This document shows, piece by piece, positions 1-7,975 of a DNA stretch of 64,000 nt. The DNA comes from Acidobacteriaceae bacterium (lineage in GTDB: Bacteria; Acidobacteriota; Terriglobia; Terriglobales; Acidobacteriaceae), in assembly GCA_030041435.1 (NCBI GenBank), contig JASHNW010000066.1, forward strand, positions 1-64,000, given 5' to 3'. The translations under genes and the position numbers were made by a program. Each line of letters opens with the position of its first letter. Position 1 is the stretch's first letter. A model generated the notes under the pieces. That model saw only the letters and a program-made list of their open reading frames with translations. It was not told where the DNA came from and ran no database searches.

Positions 1-148
1 TCCGCACCCCGGTCTCGTGCTCCCGGTCCCGCACCTGATAAACATAGAAGCGGCTGACCTCAAAGCGCTGCGCGATCGCCGATGGGCCCTCTCCCCGAGC
101 CAGCGCCCGAAGCACACGATCACGCAGATCCTGCGAATACGATTGCAT
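1..148 (-). CDS. IS630-type transposase, N-terminal part (cut by window start)
   Basis: Reading leftwards from an ATG at 148, the frame stays open to base 1 (49 codons). The protein begins MQSYSQDLRDRVLRAL and continues with ARGEGPSAIAQRFEVSR, a helix-turn-helix typical of the N-terminus of IS630/Tc1-type transposases (known family feature: HTH domain first, DDE catalytic domain later). Only the DNA-binding part is in the window, so I cannot say whether the element is intact or whether the usual frameshift is present. A good ribosome site (GGAGG) precedes the ATG. One end of the element should lie between about 149 and 210, in an AT-richer stretch; I could not identify a terminal repeat with certainty. 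Confidence 0.7.
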   Translation of the reverse strand, partial: MQSYSQDLRDRVLRALARGEGPSAIAQRFEVSRFYVYQVRDREHETGVR

Positions 149-214
149 CCGAACCCTCCTTCTAAAGGACAGGAGGATTATCGCATAAATGTAGATATTT
201 AAATTAGAACTGCT

Positions 215-967
215 CTAGCGGCCGTCGCGCAGCCGCGCCGCCAGGCGGTCCGGCAATCCGGCCTGCAGAATGCGCTCCTGCGCCTCGCGCAGATCGTACG
301 GAACGCGGTACCACGTCAGCAGCATCTGCGCATCGTCGTAGATCGCGAAGGCCGCGCGCCAGTCGCCGTCGCGCGGCTGGCCAACGGAGCCAGGGTTGAG
401 CAAATAGCGCGCGCCGTCCCGCAGCGGCAGCTCGAACTCCTCCTGCTCGTTGCGCGTGCTGTAGTGCGGCGTCAGCCGGAACCACTCGTCGCCGTTGGTG
501 GCAAAGCCGCCCTGCACGTGCGTATGGCCGAAGAAGGTGAGACGTCTGCCCGTCTCGATCAGCGACGGCCACGCGTCGCGCACGGTCACGATGTACTCAT
601 CCTCGTCGATGGGCGAGCCGTGGACGCAGCTCACCTGCGGACCATCCGGCATAATCGGCCCCGCGGCCAGCTGCCGCAGCCACTCGCGGTGCTCTTCGGT
701 CAGCACGCACTCGGTCCAGCGTGCCGCACGCTGCGCTACGGGATTGAACTCCTCCACGCCCCCAAGGCCGCAACAGGCGCGGTCGTGATTGCCGCGCACG
801 AAGACGCTGCCCAGGCGCCGCGACTCCTCGATGACCTCGTTCGGATTCGCGCCGTAACCGACCACGTCGCCCAGATTCCAGACCACGTCGTGCGCCGGAG
901 CTGCGGCCAGGACCGCTTCGAGAGCCTCGAGGTTAGCGTGGATATCGGAAAGGATGAGAGCGCGCAT
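215..967 (-). CDS. Metallophosphoesterase (calcineurin-like, YfcE/ApaH-type family)
   Basis: The 250-residue protein has the classic metal-binding series of the family: D-x-H near the start (D8, H10), then GD, a GNHD motif in the middle, and GHTHV in the C-terminal half. These residues bind two metal ions that activate water for phosphoester cleavage. Size and single-domain layout match small cytoplasmic phosphodiesterases, but the substrate cannot be read from sequence. The gene starts 19 bases after the stop of the OppD-like ATPase on the same strand, so the two are probably co-transcribed. No functional link between them is obvious. Confidence 0.85.
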   Translation of the reverse strand: MRALILSDIHANLEALEAVLAAAPAHDVVWNLGDVVGYGANPNEVIEESRRLGSVFVRGNHDRACCGLGGVEEFNPVAQRAARWTECVLTEEHREWLRQLAAGPIMPDGPQVSCVHGSPIDEDEYIVTVRDAWPSLIETGRRLTFFGHTHVQGGFATNGDEWFRLTPHYSTRNEQEEFELPLRDGARYLLNPGSVGQPRDGDWRAAFAIYDDAQMLLTWYRVPYDLREAQERILQAGLPDRLAARLRDGR

Positions 968-986
968 GGAAGATGAGAGCCGTTTA

Positions 987-1922
987 TCACTCTACATCAC
1001 GTTTGGATGAGGTTCGTACTGAATAAGGTGATTCGGCCGGGATGCGTGCCCAGTGACCGGGGGCGGCTTCCCGCAACGGAACGGCTGCCTGGGACTGCCG
1101 GGCTCCGGCGCGCAGAGTGGCCAGCGGCTCGCCGAGCCTGGTTTGCATGGTTGGGACCGCTCCGAGCAGGCTGCGCGTATACGGGTGCAGCGGATGGCCG
1201 AACAGCGTCCGGCGCGGCGCTTCCTCCAGAAGCAGGCCGTGCCGCATCACGGCGACGCGGTCCGCCACCTGGGAGACAACGGCCAAATCGTGAGAGATGA
1301 ACAGCATAGCCAGGCCAAACCGTTCGCGCAGCCCAGCCAGCAGCTCCAGGATCTGCGCCTGCACGGTCACGTCCAGCGCCGTGGTGGGCTCGTCGGCAAT
1401 CAGCAGCCGCGGCTGGTTGACGATGGCCATGGCAATCAGGATTCGCTGGCGCTGGCCGCCGGAAAACTGGTGCGGATAGTCGCCGCAGCGCACAGCCGGG
1501 TCGGGCAACGCGACAGCAGTCATCGCTTCGAGTACGCGCTCCCGGACGGCGCGCCGCCCAAGCCCATGCTGATGCGCGCGCACCGCCTCGGCCACCTGCT
1601 CGCCGACCGGCATAACCGGATTGAGCGCGGTCATCGGCTCCTGGAAGATCATGGCGATGTCGCGCCCACGCAATCGCCGCAGCGCGTCAGGGCCGAGCGC
1701 GAGCAGATCGCGCCCGTCGAATTCGATCCTTCCTGCGACGCAGGCCGCCTCGCCCAGCAGGCCGAGGATCGCCAAAGCGGTGACGGATTTCCCCGAGCCC
1801 GATTCACCCACCAGGCCCAGAGATTCCCCCTCCGCAATCTCCAGCGAGAGACCGCGAACGGCCTCGGTCGCACCGAAGCAGACGTTTAGATTGTCGATGC
1901 GAAGCAGCGCCACAGACGCCAT
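987..1922 (-). CDS. Oligopeptide/dipeptide-type ABC transporter ATP-binding protein (OppD/DppD-like)
   Basis: The 311-residue protein is a complete ABC ATPase: Walker A (GESGSGKS), Q-loop ([11 protein letters not shown]), signature SGGQRQRI, Walker B ([12 protein letters not shown]) and H-loop (ISHDLA). The [10 protein letters not shown] and [16 protein letters not shown] stretches are characteristic of OppD/DppD. Full-length relatives end in a tail with a cysteine-rich CxFHPRC-like motif; here the tail after about residue 255 has no cysteine. No permease, binding protein or second ATPase (OppF) lies nearby, so it is an orphan that must work with subunits encoded elsewhere, or has another role. 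It is the first gene of a likely two-gene unit with the downstream phosphoesterase. Confidence 0.85.
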   Translation of the reverse strand: MASVALLRIDNLNVCFGATEAVRGLSLEIAEGESLGLVGESGSGKSVTALAILGLLGEAACVAGRIEFDGRDLLALGPDALRRLRGRDIAMIFQEPMTALNPVMPVGEQVAEAVRAHQHGLGRRAVRERVLEAMTAVALPDPAVRCGDYPHQFSGGQRQRILIAMAIVNQPRLLIADEPTTALDVTVQAQILELLAGLRERFGLAMLFISHDLAVVSQVADRVAVMRHGLLLEEAPRRTLFGHPLHPYTRSLLGAVPTMQTRLGEPLATLRAGARQSQAAVPLREAAPGHWARIPAESPYSVRTSSKRDVE

Positions 1923-1948
1923 GGTACAGGACGCCGGGCGGCAAGCAT

Positions 1949-2287
1949 TTAGGCGACAGGCTGCGCGGCAGCGCGACGTTTCCTGCGCGTGACGATCGCC
2001 GGGACCGGCGCAACAGGAGCCTCAGCTTCAGTAACGCTCATCTCCGGCTCGGCGCGGAAAGAACGGGGTAGTTCGGACGGGTTGAATTCGACGCCGTTCT
2101 CCGCCATCTGGCGCGCAGCGCGGGCCAACTGATCGCGCTTCAGCGTAATGCGCCGCGCCGCGGCATCCCGATCCGCGTCGCTGGCGAAGGCCTCGTAGCG
2201 CAGCAAGTGAGCGAGCTTGCGATCGAAGAGGTCGATCTCCTCATGAAGCGTTTTCAACTGGTATTTGTCCTGCACGAGTGCCTGCAT
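1949..2287 (-). CDS. Small hypothetical protein with helical core and basic tail
   Basis: This 112-residue protein is not recognised. Residues 1-75 are charged and strongly helical ([20 protein letters not shown] onwards), consistent with a short coiled coil. The last third holds an acidic/proline stretch followed by a basic RRKRR cluster, which might bind nucleic acid or membranes. It lies between the cold-shock gene and the OppD-like ATPase on the same strand, 26 bases upstream of the ATPase, and could be part of that transcript. It was chosen over the overlapping frames because its start and size fit the gap between neighbours. Function unknown. Confidence 0.6.
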   Translation of the reverse strand: MQALVQDKYQLKTLHEEIDLFDRKLAHLLRYEAFASDADRDAAARRITLKRDQLARAARQMAENGVEFNPSELPRSFRAEPEMSVTEAEAPVAPVPAIVTRRKRRAAAQPVA

Positions 2288-2398
2288 GGGATACTCCGGC
2301 GGCCAGGGCCGCGGTTAAGCAAAGAAAAAACCGAAAAGTCTCCGCATCGCCGAGCAGGGGCGGGACGGTGACGAAGAGCAGAAACTCGGGGATATGGG

Positions 2399-2430
2399 CA
2401 AAGAGGGGCTGAACTGCAGCCCCTCGCGCT
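2399..2430 (-). terminator. Probable terminator of the cold-shock gene
   Basis: A perfect 9-bp stem (2403-2411 with 2417-2425, GAGGGGCTG/CAGCCCCTC) lies 23 bases after the stop of the cold-shock gene. In the direction of that gene it is followed by a weak TTTGCCC tract, so termination may be partial. Confidence 0.55.
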
Positions 2431-2447
2431 CACAGCTTCTCTGCCGC

Positions 2448-2648
2448 CTACAGAACCTGAACGTTCTCGGCCTGCCAGCCCTTAGGGCCTTTTACCACGT
2501 TGAACTGGACCGCCTGGCCTTCCTGGAGCGAACGGAAGCCGTTGCTCTGAATCGCCGAGAAGTGCACGAATACGTCTTCGCCGCTCTGGCGGCTGAGAAA
2601 TCCGAAGCCCTTGGCGTCGTTAAACCATTTCACTGTTCCCTGTTCCAT
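2448..2648 (-). CDS. Cold-shock protein (CspA family)
   Basis: The 66-residue protein is a single cold-shock domain: [16 protein letters not shown] at the start with RNP1 (KGFGF, residues 13-17) and RNP2 (VFVHF, 26-30), and the usual [11 protein letters not shown] end. It binds single-stranded RNA and DNA and acts as an RNA chaperone. It stands alone with a hairpin terminator just downstream and a long upstream gap, which fits the long 5' leaders of csp messages; I did not find a clear cold-box. Several paralogues are usual, so I give no number to the gene symbol. Confidence 0.95.
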   Translation of the reverse strand: MEQGTVKWFNDAKGFGFLSRQSGEDVFVHFSAIQSNGFRSLQEGQAVQFNVVKGPKGWQAENVQVL

Positions 2649-3090
2649 ATCTCTGTTTCCTTTTTGTGTAAATGTATCGCTGAACTCAATGTGGAATTAC
2701 GCGAGTCAGGCGACAGAGCAGAACAGGCGAGAAAACCAGGTCGGATTCGACGATCTGCATCCAGTATAGCATTCGCCCTGCCGGCAGCTTCGCATGCAGA
2801 CCGGCCGCGACGCCTGTCTCCTCGTGAACGGCCGCGCATGGATCGTTGCCCGATCGAAAAGGAAACGCTGGGAGAAGCCGCGCAAACAGCGTATGCTGAA
2901 GGGAGAGACACTTCTTATCTGCTTGTCGGCAAGTTCTTTGAGTTCTTTGGCCCGCCCTCGACATCTCCGATTCCCTGCGGCTCCAGCGCAGCCGGGCAAA
3001 GGAGATTGTTCACCAGGTTGACCCGTTCGGGAACCTGGGTCGAGCCCGGCTTCTGTTGCAAACGCGGCACAACCGGGAAACGAGGCAAGT
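2649..3090. other. Gene-free stretch between divergent csp and omega-like genes
   Basis: These 442 bases contain only overlapping low-quality frames on both strands, none with a recognisable product. The region presumably holds the divergent promoters and leaders of the cold-shock gene and the omega-like gene. I see no convincing promoter, riboswitch or structured RNA. Confidence 0.4.
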
Positions 3091-3321
3091 ATGCGGTCAG
3101 ATCTGGTGTATTCCGCGGGACTCAAAATCGAAAACCGATTTCTTTTGGCCACGACGGTCATGCGGGCAGTGCGTAAGCTGCACCTCAATTCGACCCGCAC
3201 CGAGGACACCACCAATCAGGTGCTGGGCGAAGTGGCGCAGGGACGCTTCACCGAAGTGCAGCTGCCGGAAATCGTTCCGGCGCCGGCTATCGACGCGCTG
3301 CTGATTACCACTGCGGCCTGA
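3091..3321 (+). CDS. RNA polymerase omega (RpoZ)-like small protein
   Basis: The 76-residue protein begins MRSDLVYSAGLKIENRFLL and contains TVMRAVRKLHLNSTRTEDTTNQVL. This layout (basic helix, N-R-F/Y-L-L, A-x-R-K-L-H, then T-R-x-x-D-T-T-N) resembles omega subunits of acidobacterial RNA polymerase as I remember them. Omega helps fold and assemble the beta-prime subunit. It stands alone, not in the usual gmk-rpoZ setting, so it may be a paralogue or an omega-like protein with another role. A GAGG ribosome site lies just before the ATG. Identification is by pattern only and is moderate. Confidence 0.55.
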   Translation: MRSDLVYSAGLKIENRFLLATTVMRAVRKLHLNSTRTEDTTNQVLGEVAQGRFTEVQLPEIVPAPAIDALLITTAA

Positions 3322-3349
3322 CGCGTATCCAGCGCCGCCTTCCCTGCCG

Positions 3350-4834
3350 TCAGCCCTCAGCTTTCGCGATCCGCTCGGTCATGATCTGGAAGTGATACCC
3401 CATTACGGCCATGGTCATGGCTGCGCCGAAAGAACGACGGTGCCGGGTCGCCGCTGCGAGCAGAAATCTCCAGTAGCTGAGCCTGGATTTTCCCAGCACG
3501 CCCAGGCGCAGCATGGCGAGGCACAGGGCGCGCACATTGCCAAAGCTGATGTTCGCCTGGTATCGGGGCCGACAGCGGCTGAGATAAGCCCGCACCCTCG
3601 CGTAATACGCCTCGCGGTCGTAGATGCGCCGCAGGACGGAACGGTAGCCCTCGACCAGACGGGTCGAGTTCATGCGCGGCAGAAAATTCAGCTCGCAGCC
3701 CGTGTTGTTGCCGCCGCCCGCGTGCAGGATGCGGCCCTCGCCGGAAAGTCGACGAAAGAGCCGCGTGCCCGGCATGGCCTGCAGCAGGCCCACCATGGCA
3801 ATGGGAATCTCGCTCTTCTCGATGAAATCGACGAGCCGGTCGAAGACGTCTTCGCGGTCGGTGTCGAAACCGAGGATGAATCCGCCCATCACCTCGATGC
3901 CGTATTGCTGGATGAGGCGAATGCTCGCGAGCAGATTGCGCCGCGTGTTTTGCAGCTTGTGCGCCGCCACCAGGCTGGATTCGTCCGGTGTCTCGATGCC
4001 GAGAAATACCGAAGCGAAGCCGGCGTCCTTCATCGCCTGGAGCAGATGGAGATCGTCGGCAAGATTGAGCGATGCTTCGGTGATGAAGCGGAAGGGGTAG
4101 CGATGCGCCGCCTGCCATTCCGCCATGGCCGTCAGCAGTTCGCGCACGCGCACTTTGTTGCCGATGAAGTTGTCGTCGACGATGAAGACGGGGCCGCGCC
4201 AGCCGGCAGCGTACAGCTGGTCGAATTCGGCCAGCGCTTGCGCCACTGCTTTCGTGCGCGGACGGCGGCCGTAGATTTCGACGATGTCGCAGAACTCGCA
4301 GTTGAACGGACAGCCGCGCGAATACTGCACCGTCATGGTGCTGTATCGGTTCATGCGGATGAGGCTGAGCATGGGCAGCGGGCTGCGCTCCATCGAGGGC
4401 CGCTCGACGGCCTGATACGCCGCGCTGGCCTCGCCGCGCTCGAGATCCCGAGCCAGGCCGGCCATCAGATCCTCGGCTTCCCCAATCACGACGTGATCGG
4501 CCTCCAGCTCCGACGCAGGCACGCTGCTGGCGATTGGACCGCCGACCACGGTGCGGCAGCCATGGGCACGGCAGCGGCGCACGATGGAGACGAGGTCCTG
4601 CTGCTGCACGTGCATCCCGCTGAGGAAAACAACGTCGGCCCATGCAAGATCGCTGTCGCGCAGCCGCTCTACGTTCGTATCCACCAGCCGCTTGCTCCAC
4701 GATTCCGGCAACAGCGCAGCAACGGTCATCAGACCCAGCGGAGGCTGCGCGGCGCGCTTGCCCTGGAAGGAAAGCGCATAGCGAAAGCTCCAATACGTAT
4801 CGGGAAAGCGCGGATAAACAAGCAGCACATTCAC
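3350..4834 (-). CDS. B12-binding-domain radical SAM protein (DUF4070 type)
   Basis: The 494-residue protein has an N-terminal cobalamin-binding-like Rossmann domain (MNVLLVYPRFPDTYWSF to about residue 140, with VVGGP) followed by a radical SAM barrel with the cluster motif C-x3-C-x2-C (CPFNCEFC, about residue 175). The C-terminal extension resembles DUF4070. The opening YALSFQGKRAAQPPLGL is shared with a broad family that includes hopanoid methylases such as HpnP and many uncharacterised enzymes. It probably uses SAM, an iron-sulfur cluster and perhaps cobalamin for methyl transfer or another radical step; the substrate is unknown. It stands alone, and no hopanoid gene lies in the window. Confidence 0.8.
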   Translation of the reverse strand: MNVLLVYPRFPDTYWSFRYALSFQGKRAAQPPLGLMTVAALLPESWSKRLVDTNVERLRDSDLAWADVVFLSGMHVQQQDLVSIVRRCRAHGCRTVVGGPIASSVPASELEADHVVIGEAEDLMAGLARDLERGEASAAYQAVERPSMERSPLPMLSLIRMNRYSTMTVQYSRGCPFNCEFCDIVEIYGRRPRTKAVAQALAEFDQLYAAGWRGPVFIVDDNFIGNKVRVRELLTAMAEWQAAHRYPFRFITEASLNLADDLHLLQAMKDAGFASVFLGIETPDESSLVAAHKLQNTRRNLLASIRLIQQYGIEVMGGFILGFDTDREDVFDRLVDFIEKSEIPIAMVGLLQAMPGTRLFRRLSGEGRILHAGGGNNTGCELNFLPRMNSTRLVEGYRSVLRRIYDREAYYARVRAYLSRCRPRYQANISFGNVRALCLAMLRLGVLGKSRLSYWRFLLAAATRHRRSFGAAMTMAVMGYHFQIMTERIAKAEG

Positions 4835-4989
4835 GGATTCGTCTCCGCCGCATCAGGCGCTGGCTGTTCAATTCAGATGGGACAAATCCGCGCGCCGCGG
4901 CTACGGTCAGTGTGGCGTTTCTGTGCCGGGCGTTCACGCGCTGGTACGAAAAGATTACAAACGGCACGTGACCACGGTAATGCACCAAA

Positions 4990-5024
4990 CAAAAAAGAAA
5001 GCGGACCGAAGTCCGCTTTCTTGT
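4990..5024 (-). terminator. Rho-independent terminator of the HU gene
   Basis: A perfect 12-bp stem (4995-5006 with 5011-5022) closes a four-base loop that reads TTCG on the HU strand inside a C-G pair, an especially stable tetraloop. It is followed in the gene direction by TTTTTGTTTGG. It begins about 20 bases after the HU stop codon. Confidence 0.92.
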
Positions 5025-5043
5025 GTGATGCGGAGAACTGAAG

Positions 5044-5340
5044 CTACTTCTTCGGGGGCGCGATCGAGTCCTTAGCCGACTTCGCGACGCGGAATTTCAC
5101 CACCGTCTTGGCCTTGATCTTGATCTGTTCGCCGGTCTGCGGATTGCGGCCCATGCGCGCCTTCCGCTCCGCCTTCACCAGACGGCCGAGGCCGGGAATG
5201 ACAAAGACGCCGTTCTTCTTTGTCTCTTTAATCGCCGTCTCCGCGAGCAGGTCGAGAAACGCCGCCGACTGCTTGTTCGTGAGTTCCAGCTTCTCCGCCA
5301 GTTGCCGCACCAGCGCGGTTTTCGTCATTGTTGCTGCCAT
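5044..5340 (-). CDS. HU-family DNA-binding protein
   Basis: The 98-residue protein has the HU fold: MTKTALVRQLAEKLELTNKQ helix pair, the VFVIPGLGRLVKAERKARMGRNP arm region with GRNPQTGEQIKI, and KFRVAKSAKDSI near the end. It bends and compacts DNA as a dimer. The length is that of HU/IHF proteins with a short Pro-Lys tail. The gene is monocistronic: a strong terminator follows it and a 379-base gap precedes it. A TTGACA hexamer at 5504-5499 on this strand could be a -35 box, but I found no matching -10. Confidence 0.95.
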   Translation of the reverse strand: MAATMTKTALVRQLAEKLELTNKQSAAFLDLLAETAIKETKKNGVFVIPGLGRLVKAERKARMGRNPQTGEQIKIKAKTVVKFRVAKSAKDSIAPPKK

Positions 5341-5719
5341 AGAATCTTCCTCCTTTATGTTGCCTGTTCCGGACCGCCCGAAGGCGATCCTGCACCGGAA
5401 CCCCCGGAAACCGATGCGCGCCCATATGCAGAAGAGCCAGTATTGACGCGGGTCCGGAAGAACCTGCCGCCGTTAACCTTGCGGCTTTCAGCAGCGTTTG
5501 TCAATGGGAAAACCTCGGTTTCCACAGGATTTTTGCGGTTTTCCCTGGTTTTTCTCTGGAAAACCCCTAAAAATGCCCGTTTCCCGAGTAGAAGATACAC
5601 GCCTAACCGCGTCCCAGCCGCCTCCGAAGCGGGTTCCACGATGTTTCGTTGCTCGCGTGGAGTGTAGTCCCTGCGTCGCCATTGGTAAAGGCCGTTACCG
5701 CGGAAACTCAGGTCGGAAG
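5341..5719. other. Gene-free stretch upstream of HU
   Basis: These 379 bases separate HU from the DUF2461 gene on the same strand. The middle part (about 5505-5580) is AT-richer, with runs of GGAAAACC and GGTTTTTC, as expected for a strong promoter and leader. No open frame here is convincing. Confidence 0.4.
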
Positions 5720-6442
5720 TTACTTCGGCAACAGATGAGCCGCCCAGGCCGGGCACCGCTTCTCCGGTTTAGCCATGGGCTCGTTCAGAAAATTCACCAG
5801 CGGCGTTGCCATCCGGAACCGCCTCTCCACCTCCGCCGCCAGGTTCGGCTTGAGCGCTTCTTCTGCCGGCAAATGCGCGGTCACGCCCCACTGCCGCCAT
5901 TGAATCCACTCCATCGCCGGATGTTCGGCGGGGAATCCCCTGGGCGGCCGCGACAGCGACATGGGATCGTGCACGCTGAAGGCGCGCAGCAGTTTTTTGT
6001 CCTCGATCAGCCGCCGAAATGCCGCGTGATCTTCGAGCAGACGCCGCCGGATGGCCAGCGTTTGCTCTTTCTCCGGCATGTACGCGCCAGCCGCGATCAC
6101 CAGCTCCGTGGCGCTCACATGCAGGTAATAGCCGGCCCCCGAGGTCTTTTCCATCCCCTTGCGCGACCACCACGCGCCAAGGTGCGTCTTGTAGGGCGTT
6201 TTGTCCGCAGAGAAGCGCGTATCACGATAAATGCGAAAGAGAATCTTCGCCGCGGGGCGCATGTGCTCGGGGGCGTATTGGGCCATGCCTGCCGTCACCC
6301 GCTCGATCAGCGCCAGCATGGGCCTCTTCACTTCCTGCTCGAAGGTGGAGCGTTGCTCCTCGAACCACTCGCGCCGGTTGTTCCGTTTCAATCCTCGAAA
6401 AAAGCGCAGCGCCTCCTGGCTGAAATGCGGCTGGCTGGTCAT
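5720..6442 (-). CDS. DUF2461 domain-containing protein
   Basis: The 240-residue protein fits the DUF2461 (TIGR02453) family: FSQEALRFFRGLKRNNRREWFEEQRSTFE at the start, then RIYRDTRFSADKTPYKTHLGAWW with its conserved D-T-R-F-x-x-D-K-x-P-Y-K-T, and GAGYYLHVSATELVIAAGAYMPEKEQ. The family is widespread and has no established function. It stands alone and is divergent from the next gene. A second ATG eight bases upstream opens a two-codon frame (ATGAGCGAATGA) that overlaps the start; this may be chance. Confidence 0.85.
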   Translation of the reverse strand: MTSQPHFSQEALRFFRGLKRNNRREWFEEQRSTFEQEVKRPMLALIERVTAGMAQYAPEHMRPAAKILFRIYRDTRFSADKTPYKTHLGAWWSRKGMEKTSGAGYYLHVSATELVIAAGAYMPEKEQTLAIRRRLLEDHAAFRRLIEDKKLLRAFSVHDPMSLSRPPRGFPAEHPAMEWIQWRQWGVTAHLPAEEALKPNLAAEVERRFRMATPLVNFLNEPMAKPEKRCPAWAAHLLPK

Positions 6443-6525
6443 TCGCTCATTTTAATCACCTGGGCCCGCCCGAAAGGAGGCGTAACCGGTTGCCCGCAAC
6501 CGTGCTGACCCGTCACACTGGACAC

Positions 6526-7008
6526 ATGCGTCTCCTCCAGCTTTCCGCGCTGTTCCTGGGCCTGGCCGGCTCTGTGGCCGGCCAGGCCTCGGCAGCCGCA
6601 TTCCCGCTTCCGGCACCGGCTCCGCCCGCGGCACAGCACCGCCTCAGCCTGCGCCAGGCACGGCAGATCGCCTTGCTCGTCGCGCGTCACGACCACATCG
6701 ATCTCACCGACACGCACATCGAGTTCAACAGCATGGACCTGGGCGCCGATTTCATTCCCGGCTACTCGAGCTTCATCGTCATTCGCGAGAGCAGCACGCC
6801 CGGCCCCGACGAAACGCTGCGCCGCTACGCCGTCAACCGCGCCACAGGCGATGTCTGGGAGATGACGCTCTGCACGCACTATGACTTTCCCGAACTCCGC
6901 CGCATGCTGAAGACCTTTGCCGTGCAGGCAGGCACATCAGCCGGCGCCGTCGCTGCGCAGAGCAAGGAGCTCGGGTGCACGGAGCTGAAGACCGCGCCGA
7001 CGCTCTGA
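6526..7008 (+). CDS. Hypothetical exported protein
   Basis: The 160-residue protein is not recognised. From the ATG at 6526 it begins with a signal peptide (MRLLQLSALFLGLAGSVAGQ, cleavage likely near ASA-AA). A short Pro-rich linker is followed by a compact domain of about 120 residues (LSLRQARQIALLVARHDHID onwards) with one DVWEMTLCTHYDFPE segment and two cysteines. A longer frame from a TTG at 6490 exists, but it would put 12 residues before the signal peptide. It converges on the PgsA-like gene. Function unknown. Confidence 0.6.
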   Translation: MRLLQLSALFLGLAGSVAGQASAAAFPLPAPAPPAAQHRLSLRQARQIALLVARHDHIDLTDTHIEFNSMDLGADFIPGYSSFIVIRESSTPGPDETLRRYAVNRATGDVWEMTLCTHYDFPELRRMLKTFAVQAGTSAGAVAAQSKELGCTELKTAPTL

Positions 7009-7012
7009 GGAT

Positions 7013-7591
7013 TCACCCCTGGCCCGCGACTTCCGGGGCTCCGATTTGCCTCACCGCTCTCCAGGCGTAGTGGAACCCTGAGAACAGCGTGAGCACGACC
7101 GTTGCCGAGAGGCTCCATTGGCGCAGGGTAAGCACCCAGGCCGGGTGCCAGGTTTGGCTCAGGATCACCGACGCCAAGGCCAGAATCTGCGCGACCGTAT
7201 TCGACTTGCCGAAAATGCTCGGCTTGAAATTGCGAATCGACGTGGTGGCGAAGAGCACAGCGCCTACCACCAGAATTCCGAGATCTCGCGCGAAGACCAG
7301 CACCGTGACGCGCAGAGAGAGCAGCCCCTCGTGGTGCAGCACAAGAAAAAGCGTGCTCAGCATCAGCTTGTCCACCACCGGGTCAAGGTACTGCCCCAGC
7401 ATCGTCCGCTGATGCAGGACCCGGGCCAGCAGCCCGTCGAGCGCATCGGTCACTCCGGCCAGAACAAACAGCGCGAACGCGGCCTGGAAGTGGCCGTCGA
7501 GAACTGCCAGCACCAGAAAAGGCACGATGCAGAGGCGGAAAAACGTCAGGAGGTTGGGAGTCGCCCGAAAATCGTTCATTGCTTCCAGCAT
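7013..7591 (-). CDS. pgsA: CDP-alcohol phosphatidyltransferase, probable PgsA
   Basis: The 192-residue protein starts with the NLLTFFRLCIVPFL helix typical of PgsA. It carries the full CDP-alcohol phosphotransferase signature D-x2-D-G-x2-A-R-x8-G-x3-D-x3-D (DALDGLLAR, GQYLDPVVD, about residues 48-73). It has about five membrane helices. The likely reaction is CDP-diacylglycerol plus glycerol-3-phosphate to phosphatidylglycerophosphate, at the inner membrane. A paralogue with another alcohol acceptor is possible. The start at 7591 could instead be the ATG four codons later. Confidence 0.8.
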   Translation of the reverse strand: MLEAMNDFRATPNLLTFFRLCIVPFLVLAVLDGHFQAAFALFVLAGVTDALDGLLARVLHQRTMLGQYLDPVVDKLMLSTLFLVLHHEGLLSLRVTVLVFARDLGILVVGAVLFATTSIRNFKPSIFGKSNTVAQILALASVILSQTWHPAWVLTLRQWSLSATVVLTLFSGFHYAWRAVRQIGAPEVAGQG

Positions 7592-7770
7592 CTCAGCCGG
7601 CCTGAATTTGGCACGGCCTCGACAGCGTCACAAACCATCCATACTAATGCACCGCGCCCGGGTTCGAACGGCAAACCTGCGCCGGTCCTCGCGCGGCGGC
7701 CATCGCGGAGCTCCGCCAACGCTTCGGCCATCGCGATCCTGCTATCATGAAATTCACAGGTACCCGCTGT

Positions 7771-7847
7771 AGGCGCGTAGCTCAGTTGGTTAGAGCGCTA
7801 CCTTGACACGGTAGAGGTCAGGAGTTCGAGTCTCCTCGTGCCTACCA
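7771..7847 (+). tRNA. tRNA-Val (anticodon GAC), CCA encoded
   Basis: A full cloverleaf can be drawn: acceptor 7771-7777 with 7837-7843 (one G-U), T8-A9, D arm, anticodon stem CTACC/GGTAG around TTGACAC giving anticodon GAC, T arm AGGAG/CTCCT with TTCGAGT loop, discriminator A and encoded CCA at 7845-7847. It reads GUC and GUU valine codons. Confidence 0.95.
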
Positions 7848-7904
7848 TTCCCTCGCGAACAATTTGAATTTTCAGCGACCCCGATGCGGGTCCGGCTGCG
7901 TCTG

Positions 7905-7950
7905 ACAACAAAACGGCGGGACCAGGATGGTTCCGCCGTTTTGCGTTTTA
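7905..7950. terminator. Bidirectional terminator between tRNA-Val and norZ
   Basis: A 14-bp stem with one G-U pair (7910-7923 with 7929-7942) is flanked by A-rich sequence on the left and TTTT-GCG-TTTT on the right, so it can end transcription of the tRNA rightwards and of norZ leftwards. Confidence 0.85.
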
Positions 7951-7975
7951 GCATGGCCCTGAGTCAGCCGCCGGA

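Noticed and set aside
2394-3176. Open frame of 260 codons on the plus strand
   Set aside because: It runs antisense through the cold-shock gene and its terminator and overlaps the omega-like gene; no known pattern.
3392-5041. Open frame of 549 codons on the plus strand
   Set aside because: Antisense of the radical SAM gene and runs through the HU terminator; no domain seen.
5499-5504. TTGACA hexamer upstream of HU on the minus strand
   Set aside because: No convincing -10 hexamer at 16-18 bp, so I do not call a promoter.
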